Shown: positions 35,761 through 45,270, counted from the stretch's first letter. The stretch is 64,000 bases of DNA from Metabacillus sp. B2-18 (GCF_021117275.1 NZ_CP088245.1:4776001-4840000); one strand, 5' to 3'. Notes: a model not told the origin generated them from the sequence alone. Numbers and translations: made by a program.

Positions 35761-36014
35761 GGCTTTGGACCTCCTTTTGCCTCATATGGATTTACGTAAT
35801 CATCATATAATGCAGGCCAAAGTGTTCCCTTTTTCAGTGCAACTCTTGGGGGAAACTGTTGTAGGTTTGGTGGTTGAAAACCCATATATAAATGAGGAGG
35901 TGTTGAATAAAATTTCACACCAATTGGACGACAAGGATCAAAACGACTATGGAACGGATGATAGGTTTTCATATACGTTAGATGCTGTTGGTATGGAGCA
36001 TTCATGTCTTTCAT
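35757..36014 (-). CDS. cotJA: Spore coat protein CotJA
   Basis: An 85-residue CotJA with the PPNLQQFPPRVALKKGTLWPALYDDY motif. ATG 36014 follows AAGAGGTG by 8 nt; a GTG at 36023 is in the same frame but too near. First gene of cotJABC. Confidence 0.88.
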   Translation of the reverse strand: MKDMNAPYQQHLTYMKTYHPFHSRFDPCRPIGVKFYSTPPHLYMGFQPPNLQQFPPRVALKKGTLWPALYDDYVNPYEAKGGPKP

Positions 36015-36137
36015 CTCTAACACACCTCTTTTTTCCTATGGAACCATCATTCCATATTAATCTAGAAAACTCTGTTCATTTCATCCTATTCGGTGTGAGA
36101 TCATAAATATGATTAATATTTTTAGATTAAAACATAA

Positions 36138-36165
36138 AAAAGGCCAACATCGTTATGTTAGCCTT
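36138..36165 (-). terminator. Terminator of acidic lipoprotein gene
   Basis: AAAGGCTAACATA pairs with the TGTTGGCCTTTTT arm on the minus strand, just after the gene end at 36173. Confidence 0.75.
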
Positions 36166-36172
36166 TCACATC

Positions 36173-36499
36173 TTATTTATTCTCGTCTTCGTTGTTGTTA
36201 CCTTCTTGTGTACCTTCGTTGTTGCCTTCCATCATATCGTTAGCTTCGTCAGTACCTTCTTCTAACATGTTCTCGCCTTCGTTAGCGCCTTCTTCCATCA
36301 TATCGCCGCCTTCTTCAAGGCCTTCTTCTACGTTTTCACCTGCATCTTCAAGTGGTTGTTCTGTATCCATTTCACCGTTTTCTTCTGTTGGTGTATTTTC
36401 TGGTGGTGCTGGATCTTCGTCATCTGCAGTACAACCTGTTACGATCATTGCTGCTAGTAATGATCCTGATAAAGTTAATAGCCATTTTTTTCTCATCAT
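36173..36499 (-). CDS. Small acidic lipoprotein
   Basis: A 108-residue lipoprotein: a hydrophobic signal with lipobox VTGC, then about 85 residues made almost entirely of E, D, N, G and M, with repeated EEG.N..DM / EEGANEGENM units. It is probably anchored outside the membrane and largely disordered. Function unknown. Confidence 0.75.
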   Translation of the reverse strand: MMRKKWLLTLSGSLLAAMIVTGCTADDEDPAPPENTPTEENGEMDTEQPLEDAGENVEEGLEEGGDMMEEGANEGENMLEEGTDEANDMMEGNNEGTQEGNNNEDENK

Positions 36500-36658
36500 A
36501 ATTGCTCCTTTCTATTTTGACCTTTTTTAGCTTTTGAATCCGGTCTTTGATTATGCTTCCCATTTCGTCTATTTTCATTCTTACTTTTCATGAAAATTGA
36601 TCGGCCGATATGCTTTATATAGACAAGTTTCCAGTGAATGAAACCTTCCTCATGCAAA

Positions 36659-36692
36659 AAGAGTCAAACGACCTATCTGGTCATTTGACTCT
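36659..36692 (-). terminator. Terminator of fabZ
   Basis: AAGAGTCAAA / TTTGACTCTT stem with T-run on the minus strand, ahead of the gene end at 36702. Confidence 0.8.
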
Positions 36693-36701
36693 TATGACTT
36701 C

Positions 36702-37142
36702 TTACTCTTCTGATTTTTTCTCACCTAAAGCAAACATGATTTCTGTTTCACATGCTACTTCGCCGTCAACTGTTGCGATGGCCTTTCCTTTACCAAGTGA
36801 ACCACGTAAACGTGTGATCTCAACTTCAAGTCTTAGCTGATCACCAGGTACAACTTGTTTTTTGAAACGACAGTTATCAATACCAGCAAAAAATGCTAGT
36901 CTACCGCGGTTTTCTTCCTTTTTTAAAATTGCCACTGCGCCAACTTGTGCAAGTGCTTCTACAATTAATACGCCGGGCATTACCGGGTAATCTGGGAAAT
37001 GACCGTTAAAAAATTCTTCATTCGCTGATACGTTTTTGATTCCAACTGCACGTGTTCCTTCTTCGACCTCGAGCACGCGGTCCACAAGTAAAAATGGGTA
37101 ACGGTGTGGAATGATGCTCTTGATTTCATTACTATCTAGCAT
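36702..37142 (-). CDS. fabZ: 3-hydroxyacyl-ACP dehydratase FabZ
   Basis: A 146-residue hotdog-fold dehydratase with the catalytic pair H48 ([13 protein letters not shown]) and E62 (VEALAQ). It removes water from 3-hydroxyacyl-ACP in fatty acid elongation. In B. subtilis (ywpB) it is likewise downstream of flhO-flhP, as here. Confidence 0.95.
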   Translation of the reverse strand: MLDSNEIKSIIPHRYPFLLVDRVLEVEEGTRAVGIKNVSANEEFFNGHFPDYPVMPGVLIVEALAQVGAVAILKKEENRGRLAFFAGIDNCRFKKQVVPGDQLRLEVEITRLRGSLGKGKAIATVDGEVACETEIMFALGEKKSEE

Positions 37143-37194
37143 ATGTATAAGCTCCTTTTTAAGAAAATCATCACTATGTATATGTACGACAAAA

Positions 37195-37212
37195 GGAAGG
37201 CTTTCACCTTCC
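37195..37212 (-). terminator. Terminator of epuA-like gene
   Basis: GGAAGG/CCTTCC stem with a T-run on the minus strand. Confidence 0.6.
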
Positions 37213-37235
37213 TTTTAACAAGTATATCCCGAGCT

Positions 37236-37520
37236 TTATTCTTTTTCAACCAAGTCAATGATGTGCTGCCAAGTGGACTTTTCAAGGGCATCCTTTGGTT
37301 CGCCACTACCAATGACTCCGTAGCCGACGATAAGTCCAGCGATTGTGCTTACAACCATAAGAATTAAAACAAGCAGAACCCTCACCCAAATAGGGAGTAA
37401 TCGAACTCGAACAATCACCTTTTGACGACCTTCTTCATGAATCTCTTGTTCTTTTTTAGACTTTTTAGCCTTTTTCACTTCTTCTCGACTGATCGGTTTC
37501 GTCGTTTCTTTAGCTACCAA
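37236..37520 (-). CDS. EpuA-family membrane protein
   Basis: A 94-residue protein: a charged N-terminal part (residues 1-38) with many K/E, one transmembrane helix (about 44-67, WVRVLLVLILMVVSTIAGLIVGY) and a short outer tail. This is the pattern of the EpuA family, often listed as an RNA polymerase beta-subunit-like protein because of distant annotation. It sits downstream of flhP. Confidence 0.75.
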   Translation of the reverse strand: MVAKETTKPISREEVKKAKKSKKEQEIHEEGRQKVIVRVRLLPIWVRVLLVLILMVVSTIAGLIVGYGVIGSGEPKDALEKSTWQHIIDLVEKE

Positions 37521-37532
37521 TAGACTAAACTC

Positions 37533-38372
37533 CTATCTTACGCCGTTTATTAATCCCAGCATTTGGTCACCAAGTGTAACCGATTTTGCATTCATCTGAT
37601 AGGAACGCTGTGAGATTAATAAATCGGTCATTTCCTTGGATAAGTCAACATTGGACATTTCAAGTGCCCCTTGCTCCATTGCAACATCACCGCGCAGCTC
37701 ACCTTCTAGAAACGTTAACACTTCATTTAACGGAATGTCACCTAAATCCTTTAATCCATAACGGTTGTTTCCGTTTTGAATTAACATTTGCGGGCGATCT
37801 ACTTGGACAACACCGAGCTGAAATTCTTGTGGTGCTTCTGTTTGGTCATTTTGAACGGTTGAAATCGTACCATCATTAGAAATAACGATTTTTTGAAAAT
37901 CATCATTAAAACGAATCGGATTTTGATTTTCATCAAGAACAGGACTTCCATCAGAAGCTGTTAACAATAATTGATTTGTTCCATCATTTGTTGGTGATAA
38001 GTATAATGCACCATCTCTTGTATAATTAATCTCCCCGTTTACGTCAATTTGTAGAAATTGATTTGGAAGAGTAAAGGCAATATCAAGCTCTCTGCTTGTC
38101 TGTTTAATGTTTCCTTGTGTAAAAACAAGGCTGCTGTTAAGCATAGCTCCTGTTCCCTGTCTAATTCCTAATTCCCTGCCAAAACGTTGCTCTGCAATTT
38201 CCTCAGCAGCGTTGGGCTGGTTATTGAATTGTTGACGTACCAGCTCAGAGAAAGAAGTTTCTGTTCTTTTATAGCTTTGTGTATCAATATTAGCCATGTT
38301 GTGGCCGATTTGATCAAGCTGCTTTTGAAGCTGACTCATCGTATTCGTCGCTGTTATCATTGAGCGTAGCAT
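37533..38372 (-). CDS. flhP: Flagellar basal-body rod/hook protein FlhP
   Basis: A 279-residue FlgG/FlgF-family protein: N-terminal rod signature (LRSMITATNTMSQLQKQLDQIGHNMANIDTQSYKR) and a C-terminal segment (VDLSKEMTDLLISQRSYQMNAKSVTLGDQMLGLI) form the usual coiled pair. Paired with FlhO 17 nt upstream. It is part of the rod or hook of the flagellum. Confidence 0.92.
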   Translation of the reverse strand: MLRSMITATNTMSQLQKQLDQIGHNMANIDTQSYKRTETSFSELVRQQFNNQPNAAEEIAEQRFGRELGIRQGTGAMLNSSLVFTQGNIKQTSRELDIAFTLPNQFLQIDVNGEINYTRDGALYLSPTNDGTNQLLLTASDGSPVLDENQNPIRFNDDFQKIVISNDGTISTVQNDQTEAPQEFQLGVVQVDRPQMLIQNGNNRYGLKDLGDIPLNEVLTFLEGELRGDVAMEQGALEMSNVDLSKEMTDLLISQRSYQMNAKSVTLGDQMLGLINGVR

Positions 38373-38388
38373 TTACTAGTACCCCCTA

Positions 38389-39222
38389 TTATATGCGGCC
38401 AATTTCGTTCGCGGCCTTGTCCATACTTTTATCATAAGCTTGTAATACCTTTTGATTCGCTTCAAACGAACGGTACGCTGTCATCATATCTGTATACGTA
38501 CGTCCAACATCTACTGTTGAAGTTTCTAAATAATTTTGTCTTAGATTATATTGAATGTTATCGTTGTTTACTGCAGTTGGCAGTTCTTCATTATTGAAAG
38601 TACGGAATAAACCATTACCTTCTTTTACAAGGTTACGAACATCCGCTTCAAAACGAACATCAATTTGTGCTACGAACTCTCCATCCGCAATTACTTCTCC
38701 ATCAGGCGTTACTTGGAATTCGCTAGATTGAATGGAGATTGGCTGGCCTGTTGTAGATAGTACTGGATTTCCTCCAGAAGTTAGGATCCCGTTATTATCT
38801 AGTGTAAAGTGACCGTTACGAGTATAACGCTCTTCACCTGCTTGGTTTTGAACGGCAAAAAACAAAGCACCTTTTACATTCGTTTCTGCGTTTAAGGGAA
38901 TAATTTCTTCTAAAAGCGCTACATCCGTGTACAAGCCAGTTTCTTTAAGACCGCCTTGTGAAAAAGTGCTTTGTAATTCTTGAACGTAAGCACCTGTGTT
39001 AATCGAACCAATCGGTGTGATTTGACCAAAACTTGAACCATTTGTTGTTGGTACTGATTTATTTTCCATTCTATTTAAAAGCATTTCGGGAAATGCGCGG
39101 ACACTTGCTTGATCCGCTTTATAACCAGCTGTATTGGCATTTGCCATATTATTTGAAAGCATTTCAGTACGTCTTTGCTGTGCAAGCATTCCTGCTGTTG
39201 CTGTATATAAACCTCTTAACAT
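38389..39222 (-). CDS. flhO: Flagellar basal-body rod/hook protein FlhO
   Basis: A 277-residue FlgG/FlgF relative: MLRGLYTATAGMLAQQRRTEMLSNNMANANTAGYK at the start and TVDVGRTYTDMMTAYRSFEANQKVLQAYDKS at the end. ATG 39222 follows AAGGTGG by 8 nt; a longer open frame to 39261 lacks such a site. Operon order flhO-flhP as in B. subtilis. Confidence 0.92.
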   Translation of the reverse strand: MLRGLYTATAGMLAQQRRTEMLSNNMANANTAGYKADQASVRAFPEMLLNRMENKSVPTTNGSSFGQITPIGSINTGAYVQELQSTFSQGGLKETGLYTDVALLEEIIPLNAETNVKGALFFAVQNQAGEERYTRNGHFTLDNNGILTSGGNPVLSTTGQPISIQSSEFQVTPDGEVIADGEFVAQIDVRFEADVRNLVKEGNGLFRTFNNEELPTAVNNDNIQYNLRQNYLETSTVDVGRTYTDMMTAYRSFEANQKVLQAYDKSMDKAANEIGRI

Positions 39223-39427
39223 CTGTACACCCACCTTAGTCACATAGTTGTTACCGTACAAATGAATTCTTTTCGACAGAATTCCCTATCATTTATTATA
39301 AAGGACATTGGCAGTTTTCTCATTACATTTTTTCATAAATTACCTGTTATATTTTAGGGGAAAATAATGATAGGAACCCACTCCTATATTTTTTTACCGG
39401 ACAAGCCCTTATACTTAAGAAAAATCT

Positions 39428-39515
39428 GAAAAAGGCAAACTTGTTGAAAAACAAGGACGCAAAGCTATGGGCCTACCCAATGTTCAACATTGCAAGGCTG
39501 CCAAGCTGCCAGGCT
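39428..39515 (+). ncRNA. Cyclic di-GMP-I (GEMM) riboswitch
   Basis: The sequence has the hallmark features: a GGCAAAC start, a CUUGUU-GAAA-AACAAG hairpin with the GNRA loop, the GGACGCAAAGC junction, the GGGCCUACC arm, and a closing GGCUGCCAAGCUGCC segment. It lies 40 nt before the secreted-protein gene at 39554. The expression platform is not resolved, but the segment GGCTCC-TTTTT-GAGCC just after the aptamer could act as a switch. Confidence 0.85.
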
Positions 39516-39553
39516 CCTTTTTGAGCCATGGGGCTATTGAAAAGGAGAGGCTA

Positions 39554-40447
39554 ATGATGAAAATAAAGGTTGTAGTTCTGACATTACTATTCTTACTAGG
39601 ATCTCAACTAGGAGGTCTAGCTTTGAATCATAAAGCACAAGCTGAGGGTCTGTCGCCGGGCTATTCAACATGGCTCTGGGATACGAGTAAAATTGTAAAT
39701 GACCGCGAAGTTACATTACAGTTTTTAGAAGCAAAGCAAGTATCACACGTGTTTTTGCAGATTGACCGTAGTATTGATGTTACCTATTATCACACTTTTA
39801 TTAGCGAAGCTGCGAAGCTAGGTATGGATGTTTACGCGTTAGATGGTGCACCTAACTGGGGTGCTAACAATAAAGCATTTTTGAACTTTTTAAATTGGGT
39901 AAGTGGTTATCAAAATGGGGCAGCTACTGGTCAGAAGTTCGCCGGAATTCACCTTGATATTGAGCCTTATTTAACAGAGCAATGGACAACAAACTATGGG
40001 GCTGCTGTTCTTAAATACCAAGGAGCGATTTTAGCTGCCGCTAATACTGCATCTGGTTTAGGCATCAGTCTTGCAGTTGACATTCCGTTTTGGTTTGATG
40101 AAATGAACTTCCGTAACAAACACGGAAAAGGCAATCTAGCCGAATGGGCGTTAAAAAATACAGACGAAGTGACCATTATGGCCTACCGTGACAAAGCCGT
40201 TGGCCCAAATGGCATTATTGAATTAGTGAAATATGAGATGGATCTCGCTGTGTTGCTTAATAAAGATGTAACGATCGCAGTTGAGACGATGAATCTCGGT
40301 ATTAGTGACGGATTTTTAACGTTTTTCGAAGAAGGTCAGGCGGAAATGAATAATCAGCTGGGGCTTGTTTTAGAGCAATATCAGGGTTATTCCAGTTTTG
40401 GTGGGTTTGCTGTGCATCATGTTGGTAGTTGGATGGAGTTGAAGTAG
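39554..40447 (+). CDS. Secreted TIM-barrel-like protein under c-di-GMP riboswitch
   Basis: A 297-residue exported protein. Signal peptide about residues 1-27 with cleavage near AQA-EG. The mature part has repeated strand-helix units with the motifs YSTWLWDTS, HVFLQIDRSID, AGIHLDIEPYL and TIMAYRDKAVG, resembling a TIM-barrel glycoside hydrolase; HLDIEPYL holds the likely acid residues. ATG 39554 has AAAGGAGAGG upstream; the longer frame starting at 39467 would run through the riboswitch. Control by c-di-GMP suggests a role in matrix or wall turnover linked to the motile-sessile switch (inference). Confidence 0.75.
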   Translation: MMKIKVVVLTLLFLLGSQLGGLALNHKAQAEGLSPGYSTWLWDTSKIVNDREVTLQFLEAKQVSHVFLQIDRSIDVTYYHTFISEAAKLGMDVYALDGAPNWGANNKAFLNFLNWVSGYQNGAATGQKFAGIHLDIEPYLTEQWTTNYGAAVLKYQGAILAAANTASGLGISLAVDIPFWFDEMNFRNKHGKGNLAEWALKNTDEVTIMAYRDKAVGPNGIIELVKYEMDLAVLLNKDVTIAVETMNLGISDGFLTFFEEGQAEMNNQLGLVLEQYQGYSSFGGFAVHHVGSWMELK

Positions 40448-40572
40448 GGGATTGGATTGGAGTTGGGTTTTGGCGTGAATTTACTTGGTGAATTCATGCT
40501 TTTTTTATGGAGTTTTTTGGGGGGCGTGGATTTTTGGGGTGGGTTTTCTTAATAGGTATGATTAAGACTAAT

Positions 40573-41070
40573 TTGCTCATATTTTGCTCTTGGTTTCGTC
40601 TTCGTGGCGCGATGATGACCATCTTCCTCTTGTTTTGCTCTTGGATTGGTCTTCATGGCCACGATGATGACCATCTTTCTCTTGTTTTACTCTTAGATTG
40701 GTCTTCATGGCCACGATGATACCATCTTCTTCTTGTTTTACTCTTGGATTGGTCTTCATGGCCACGATGATGACCATCTTCCTCTTGTTTTACTCTTGGA
40801 TTTGTCTTCATGGACGCGATGATGACCATCTTCCTCTTTTCTTACTCTTGGTTTGGTCTTCATGACCGCGATGATGACCATCTTCCTCTTGTTTTACTCT
40901 TGGTTTGGTCTTCATGGACGCGATGATGACCATCTTCCTCTTGTCTTACTCTTGGTTTGGTCTTCATGACCAAAATGATGACCATCTTCCTCTAATTCCA
41001 CTCCCTAATTGGTCTTCATAACTTGGATGAAAACCATCTTCTTCTTTTTTAGCTCTTGGATTGGTCTTCA
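40573..41070. repeat. 52-nt array with alternating inverted arms, family 1
   Basis: About nine units of 52 nt (starts at 40611, 40663, 40715, 40766, 40818, 40870, 40922, 40974, 41026). Each has ATGATGACCA, a 25-nt CT-rich spacer, the inverse TGGTCTTCAT and a 7-nt separator. No long genuine protein frame is expected. Confidence 0.9.
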
Positions 41071-41076
41071 TAACTA

Positions 41077-41255
41077 ATGAACGACATTTCTCTCTTCCTC
41101 AGATCTTTTTTGTCGTTCTCTCCACGATGAACGACACTACTCTCTTCACCGCTCCTGTTTTGTCGTTCATACCCCGATGAACGACACTACTCTCTTCCAC
41201 CGCTCCTGTTTTGTCGTTCATAATCCCGATGAACGACACTACACTCTCCCCTGCT
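41077..41255. repeat. 50-52-nt array with alternating inverted arms, family 2
   Basis: Units start at 41077, 41127, 41177 and 41229: ATGAACGACA, a 23-nt CT-rich spacer, TGTCGTTCAT and a 6-8-nt separator. Same arms recur at 50124-50222. Confidence 0.9.
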
Positions 41256-41349
41256 CCTAACCAATCATCATCCCAATATAAATATTTCTACCTAACCTAC
41301 CCCAGCAAAAAAGCCTCATAAAACTAACAATATAAACAAGACAAAAAAA

Positions 41350-41369
41350 GAGCCTGTACACACAGGCTC
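41350..41369 (-). terminator. Terminator of mbl
   Basis: GAGCCTG/CAGGCTC stem with a T-run on the minus strand, ahead of the stop at 41380. Confidence 0.8.
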
Positions 41370-41379
41370 AAAAGCTTAC

Positions 41380-42381
41380 TTATCCGAATTTTTTGCGTGG
41401 AAGTTTGTCCATGTTGTCAAGCATAATTCCTGTTCCGATTGCTACACAATCCATTGGTGATTCCGCAACTAGTACAGGGACTTTTAGTTCTTCTGCTAGT
41501 AGCTGATCAAGGCCGTTTAGAAGGGCTCCGCCACCTGTTAAGATCACGCCGCGGTCGATAATGTCGGCTGATAGTTCTGGAGGAGTGCGTTCTAATACAC
41601 TCTTAGCAGCTTGTACAATCGCAGCAACTGGTTCACGAAGTGCTGATTCTACTTCGGTTGAATTTACTGTAATTGTGCGAGGTAATCCTGTCACCATATC
41701 ACGTCCACGAATATTAATTTCTTCATAACGTGCGCCTGGGAATACCGTTGCAACATTGATTTTAATATCTTCAGCTGTACGTTCACCGATTAGAAGCTTG
41801 TACTCTCTTTTAATATATTGCAGGATTTCATTATCAAACTTGTCCCCTGCCATTTTAATAGAAGAGGCGGTGACAATATCGCCCATTGATAACACAGCGA
41901 CATCAGTTGTACCACCGCCTATATCTACTACCATGTTTCCATAAGGTTGGAAGATGTCCATACCGGCACCAATGGCCGCTACTTTTGGTTCTTCCTCTAG
42001 GAATACATTTTTTCCACCGCTTTTTTCAGCAGCTTCTTTAATGGCTTTTTGCTCAACAGATGTAATATTCGTTGGGCAGCAAATTAACATGCGTGGTTTT
42101 GAAAATAATCCTTTTACATTTAACTTATTGATAAAATGCTTTAACATTGCTTCTGTTACTTCAAAGTCTGCGATGACGCCATCTTTTAATGGGCGAATGG
42201 CAACAATATTCCCAGGAGTACGTCCTACCATACGTCTTGCTTCTTCACCAACGGCAAGAACCTTTCCGGAATTCTTGTCTAACGCAACAACGGAAGGTTC
42301 ATTTAGAACAATTCCTTTACCCTTAACATGAATCAGTACATTTGCCGTACCAAGATCTATACCAATATCCCTCGCGAACAT
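41380..42381 (-). CDS. mbl: MreB-like actin, Mbl
   Basis: A 333-residue bacterial actin with phosphate-1 loop DIGIDLGTANVLI, connect-1 and the second phosphate loop DIGGGTTDVAVLS, and a C-terminal membrane-contact tail. It lines cell-wall elongation complexes. Its place beside spoIIID and near flhO-flhP identifies it as Mbl rather than MreB. Confidence 0.93.
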   Translation of the reverse strand: MFARDIGIDLGTANVLIHVKGKGIVLNEPSVVALDKNSGKVLAVGEEARRMVGRTPGNIVAIRPLKDGVIADFEVTEAMLKHFINKLNVKGLFSKPRMLICCPTNITSVEQKAIKEAAEKSGGKNVFLEEEPKVAAIGAGMDIFQPYGNMVVDIGGGTTDVAVLSMGDIVTASSIKMAGDKFDNEILQYIKREYKLLIGERTAEDIKINVATVFPGARYEEINIRGRDMVTGLPRTITVNSTEVESALREPVAAIVQAAKSVLERTPPELSADIIDRGVILTGGGALLNGLDQLLAEELKVPVLVAESPMDCVAIGTGIMLDNMDKLPRKKFG

Positions 42382-42537
42382 TCTATCTATATCCTCCTTG
42401 CAAATCTCATTCCCGTGATTAGTTTAACCTAATTAAATATTGTATCATAAAATCGCAAAAATAGTATGATTTTGTAAAATAATTTCAAGTATTTATGTAG
42501 GAATATGTCGATTATGAAAGATGTAGATAGAATGTGC

Positions 42538-42813
42538 TTATTTCACTGGTTCTTCTTCTAAAATCTCGTCCTTCTTGTACTTAAGCTTTGTTGCTTCTCC
42601 ACCACGCAAATGTCTAATTGATTTATGGTAATCTAGTATCTCCTTTACCTCATTCGCAAGATCAGGGTTAATTTCAGGTAACCTTTCTGTTAAATCCTTA
42701 TGGACGGTACTTTTGGAAACTCCAAACTCCTTCGCAATAACGCGAACTGTTTTCTTTGTCTCCACGATATACTTCCCAATCTTGATTGTGCGTTCTTTGA
42801 TGTAATCGTGCAC
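42538..42813 (-). CDS. spoIIID: Sporulation transcription factor SpoIIID
   Basis: A 91-residue DNA-binding protein with the helix-turn-helix RVIAKEFGVSKSTVHKDLTERL. Sequence is nearly identical in style to B. subtilis SpoIIID. It starts with GTG after GGGAGGT. It switches on late mother-cell genes with sigma-E and sigma-K. Confidence 0.95.
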   Translation of the reverse strand: MHDYIKERTIKIGKYIVETKKTVRVIAKEFGVSKSTVHKDLTERLPEINPDLANEVKEILDYHKSIRHLRGGEATKLKYKKDEILEEEPVK

Positions 42814-43465
42814 ACCACTCTACCTCCCTAATATGGATGTGAGAAGTGTGAAATGAGACTCGCATACAAAAGTCACTTTGGCTGAATTTCTCTTAGATGA
42901 TCGTATGATGTCTCTATTACAGCGATTATAAATTACACTCACGATCCCTCACCTCAAACACTCTCTTTGAATAGGTTTGTAAACATTTTATTAGCTTGGA
43001 TTAAGATATATGCAAGAAAACTCAAGTGGGACAAGGGATTCTTTGAATTTTTTTCAAAAACACCCGTTTAGGACAGGAAATCTGAGGGTTTGGAGGTTGT
43101 TTTTTTGAATCTGATTTTTTTCCGGGGTGAAAGGAAATAGTAGCTGGGTGAATTATTTCCCGAGAAATTTGTCGATGTTTGAGAGCGATCGCGAGGTATA
43201 AGAAAAACACACTCTAATAGTGTATTAGGGAGGTTGAGAAATTATTTCTATTTTTGAAGATTTTTTTGATTTTCTGGATGTAAAATTGGGAGTACGTGGC
43301 GGTGGGTTTTTAATGCCTTTTAGGGGCCCTGTTACATTATTGTTTATGTGACTACCCTCTATATCCTATATATCACTCCACCACTCCTCTAAAGCTCTTG
43401 AGTGATGCCTAGCAGCATCAAATTCGATCAACAAGTTATGCATATGTGAAACATTGTGAAACAAG
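42814..43465. other. Intergenic region between spoIIID and symporter operon
   Basis: About 650 bp without a gene I can support. An open minus frame at 43022-43210 has no ribosome site and poor codon use. The spoIIID promoter must lie near 42830-42950. Dispersed repeats begin at about 43466. Confidence 0.5.
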
Positions 43466-43573
43466 AAATTTCGGGGAGTGACAGGCACCAAAAAACCCGA
43501 ACCAACTTCTGATTCGGGCGTGTGAAACATTATGTGAAACAAGAAAACTCGGGAAGTGACAGGCACCACCAAA
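43466..43573. repeat. Two dispersed-repeat copies flanking a terminator
   Basis: Copies with the TGACAGGCACCA core (about 43466-43491 and 43548-43573). Each is preceded by GTGAAACAAGAAA. They lie on either side of the hairpin at 43496. Confidence 0.7.
43496..43518 (-). terminator. Terminator of symporter operon
   Basis: CCCGAA/TTCGGG stem, TTTTTT on the minus strand, downstream of the stop at 43594. Confidence 0.75.
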
Positions 43574-43593
43574 ACTCCGCGGACCGGCCCCCT

Positions 43594-45270
43594 CTAGTCC
43601 ATCCAGACCTCCCCATCTTTGTAAGTCATCTGCTCAGGGTAGCGCAGGTTGAGTACTTCTTCTTGTGTTTTGATGGATGGTGCTTTTGTTGAGAGTGATA
43701 CGATTACGTTTGTTAGGATGGCTGCTGTGGCGCCGAAGATTCCTGCGCCGGTGTCGATGATGCCTGCGATGGTGAAGCCGCCGTATTTGCTGGCGAAGAT
43801 GTAGATAAGTGTGACGGCAAGACCGACGAGCATTCCAGAGATGACTCCTGGTGTGTTAGAGCGTTTCCACCATACTCCGATTAAGAGAGCTGGGAAGAAG
43901 GTTCCTGATGCGAGAGCGAAGGCCCAGGCAACGATTTGCGTGATAGCTCCTGGTGGGTTTAAGGCGATAAGACCCGCGAATAAAGTTGCAATAACAATGG
44001 ACCAACGTGCTACTGATAGACGGTTCTTTTCTGATGCGTTTGGCTTCATAACTCGATAGTAAATGTCGTGTGCAAATGAAGATGAGATCGCAATCATTAG
44101 TCCACCTGCAGTTGAAAGGGCAGCAGCCATTGCACCAGCTGCAACTAAGCCGATAACGAACATCCCTAGGTTCGCAATTTCAGGTGTTGCCATAACGACG
44201 ATATCATTTGAAATGATTAGTTCACTCCATTGAAGAACTCCATCTCAATTGCCGTCTGCAAGCTGGAGCTTTCCAGTGTTGACCCATGATGTTGTCCATG
44301 CTGGTAATTCAGATAGCTTTTGTCCTGCTACTTGTGTCATTAAAATGAAGCGAGAAAATGCTGCGTATGCCGGAGCAGATAAATATAAAAGTCCGATAAA
44401 CAAAATCGCCCATGCTCCTGACCATCTTGCTGCTTTCATCGTTGAAACGGTATAGAAACGAACGATTACGTGTGGAAGACCAGCTGTTCCTGCCATTAAT
44501 GTGAACATAAGGGCTAAGAACTGCCATTTCGTTCCGTTTGTAAATGGTGCGAAATATTCAGAGATTCCTAGCTGACGATCAAGCTCACCCATTTCCTCTA
44601 CAATTTTTCCGTAGGATAACCATGGTGCTGGGTTTCCAGTGATTTGCAGTGACATGAAAATAACCGGGATTAAGTAAGCAATAATCAAGATGATATACTG
44701 TGCAACCTGTGTCCATGTGATTCCTTTCATCCCACCAAATGCAGCATAAAAGGCAATAAGCACAACCCCAATCATCGTTCCTAGCTTTGCATCAATTTCA
44801 AACAGCCGCCCGATAACAACCCCTGAACCTGAAAGCTGACCGATTGAGTATGTGAAGCTGATGATGATCGTACAAATCGCGGCAATCACACGTGCAGTGT
44901 GGGAATTGTAACGGTCACCGATGAACTCTGGTACTGTGTAACGACCGTATTTTCTTAATTGAGGTGCTAGTAAGAATGTAAGAAGTAAATATCCTCCTGT
45001 CCATCCCATAATATATGCAAGTCCATCATACCCAAGGAGCATGATTGTTCCGGCCATCCCGATGAAGGATGCTACACTCATCCAGTCGGCACCGATGGCC
45101 ATTCCGTTAAAAATCGGTGGAACCCCGCGCCCTGCTACATAGAAATCAGATGTTTGCTTTGCTGTGTTGTAAACAGCAATTCCGATATACAAAGCAAATG
45201 TTAATAGAATAATTGTGAGAGATACTAAAAATTGAGCGTCCAACCTCTTTCCCCCTTTGTGAATGAGCAT
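43594..45270 (-). pseudogene. Sodium:solute (acetate-type) symporter with in-frame stop
   Basis: The frame is continuous except for one TGA at 44245-44247. Both halves match an SSS-family symporter of the ActP/YwcA type: N-terminal VAGRGVPPIFNGMAIGADWMSVASFIGMAG, transmembrane helices through residue about 310, and the C-terminal MATPEIANLGMFVIGLVAAGAMAAALSTAGG region. The stop falls inside an EF-hand-like insertion (D-G-N-stop-D-G-V-L-Q-W-S-E), replacing position 4 of the loop. A single base change from GGA or CGA would explain it. Without read-through the protein loses the last six helices, so it is probably dead unless the stop is a sequencing error. The start may instead be TTG 45243. Confidence 0.85.

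Noticed and set aside
40507-40777. Short open frames at 40.5-40.8 kb
   Set aside because: They fall in the 52-nt array and only reflect repeated sequence.
40573-41255. CRISPR array
   Set aside because: Period is regular, but the spacers are near-identical to each other, arms alternate with inverses, and no cas genes are nearby.
43022-43210. 62-codon minus frame after spoIIID
   Set aside because: No ribosome site, unusual composition, no recognisable family.
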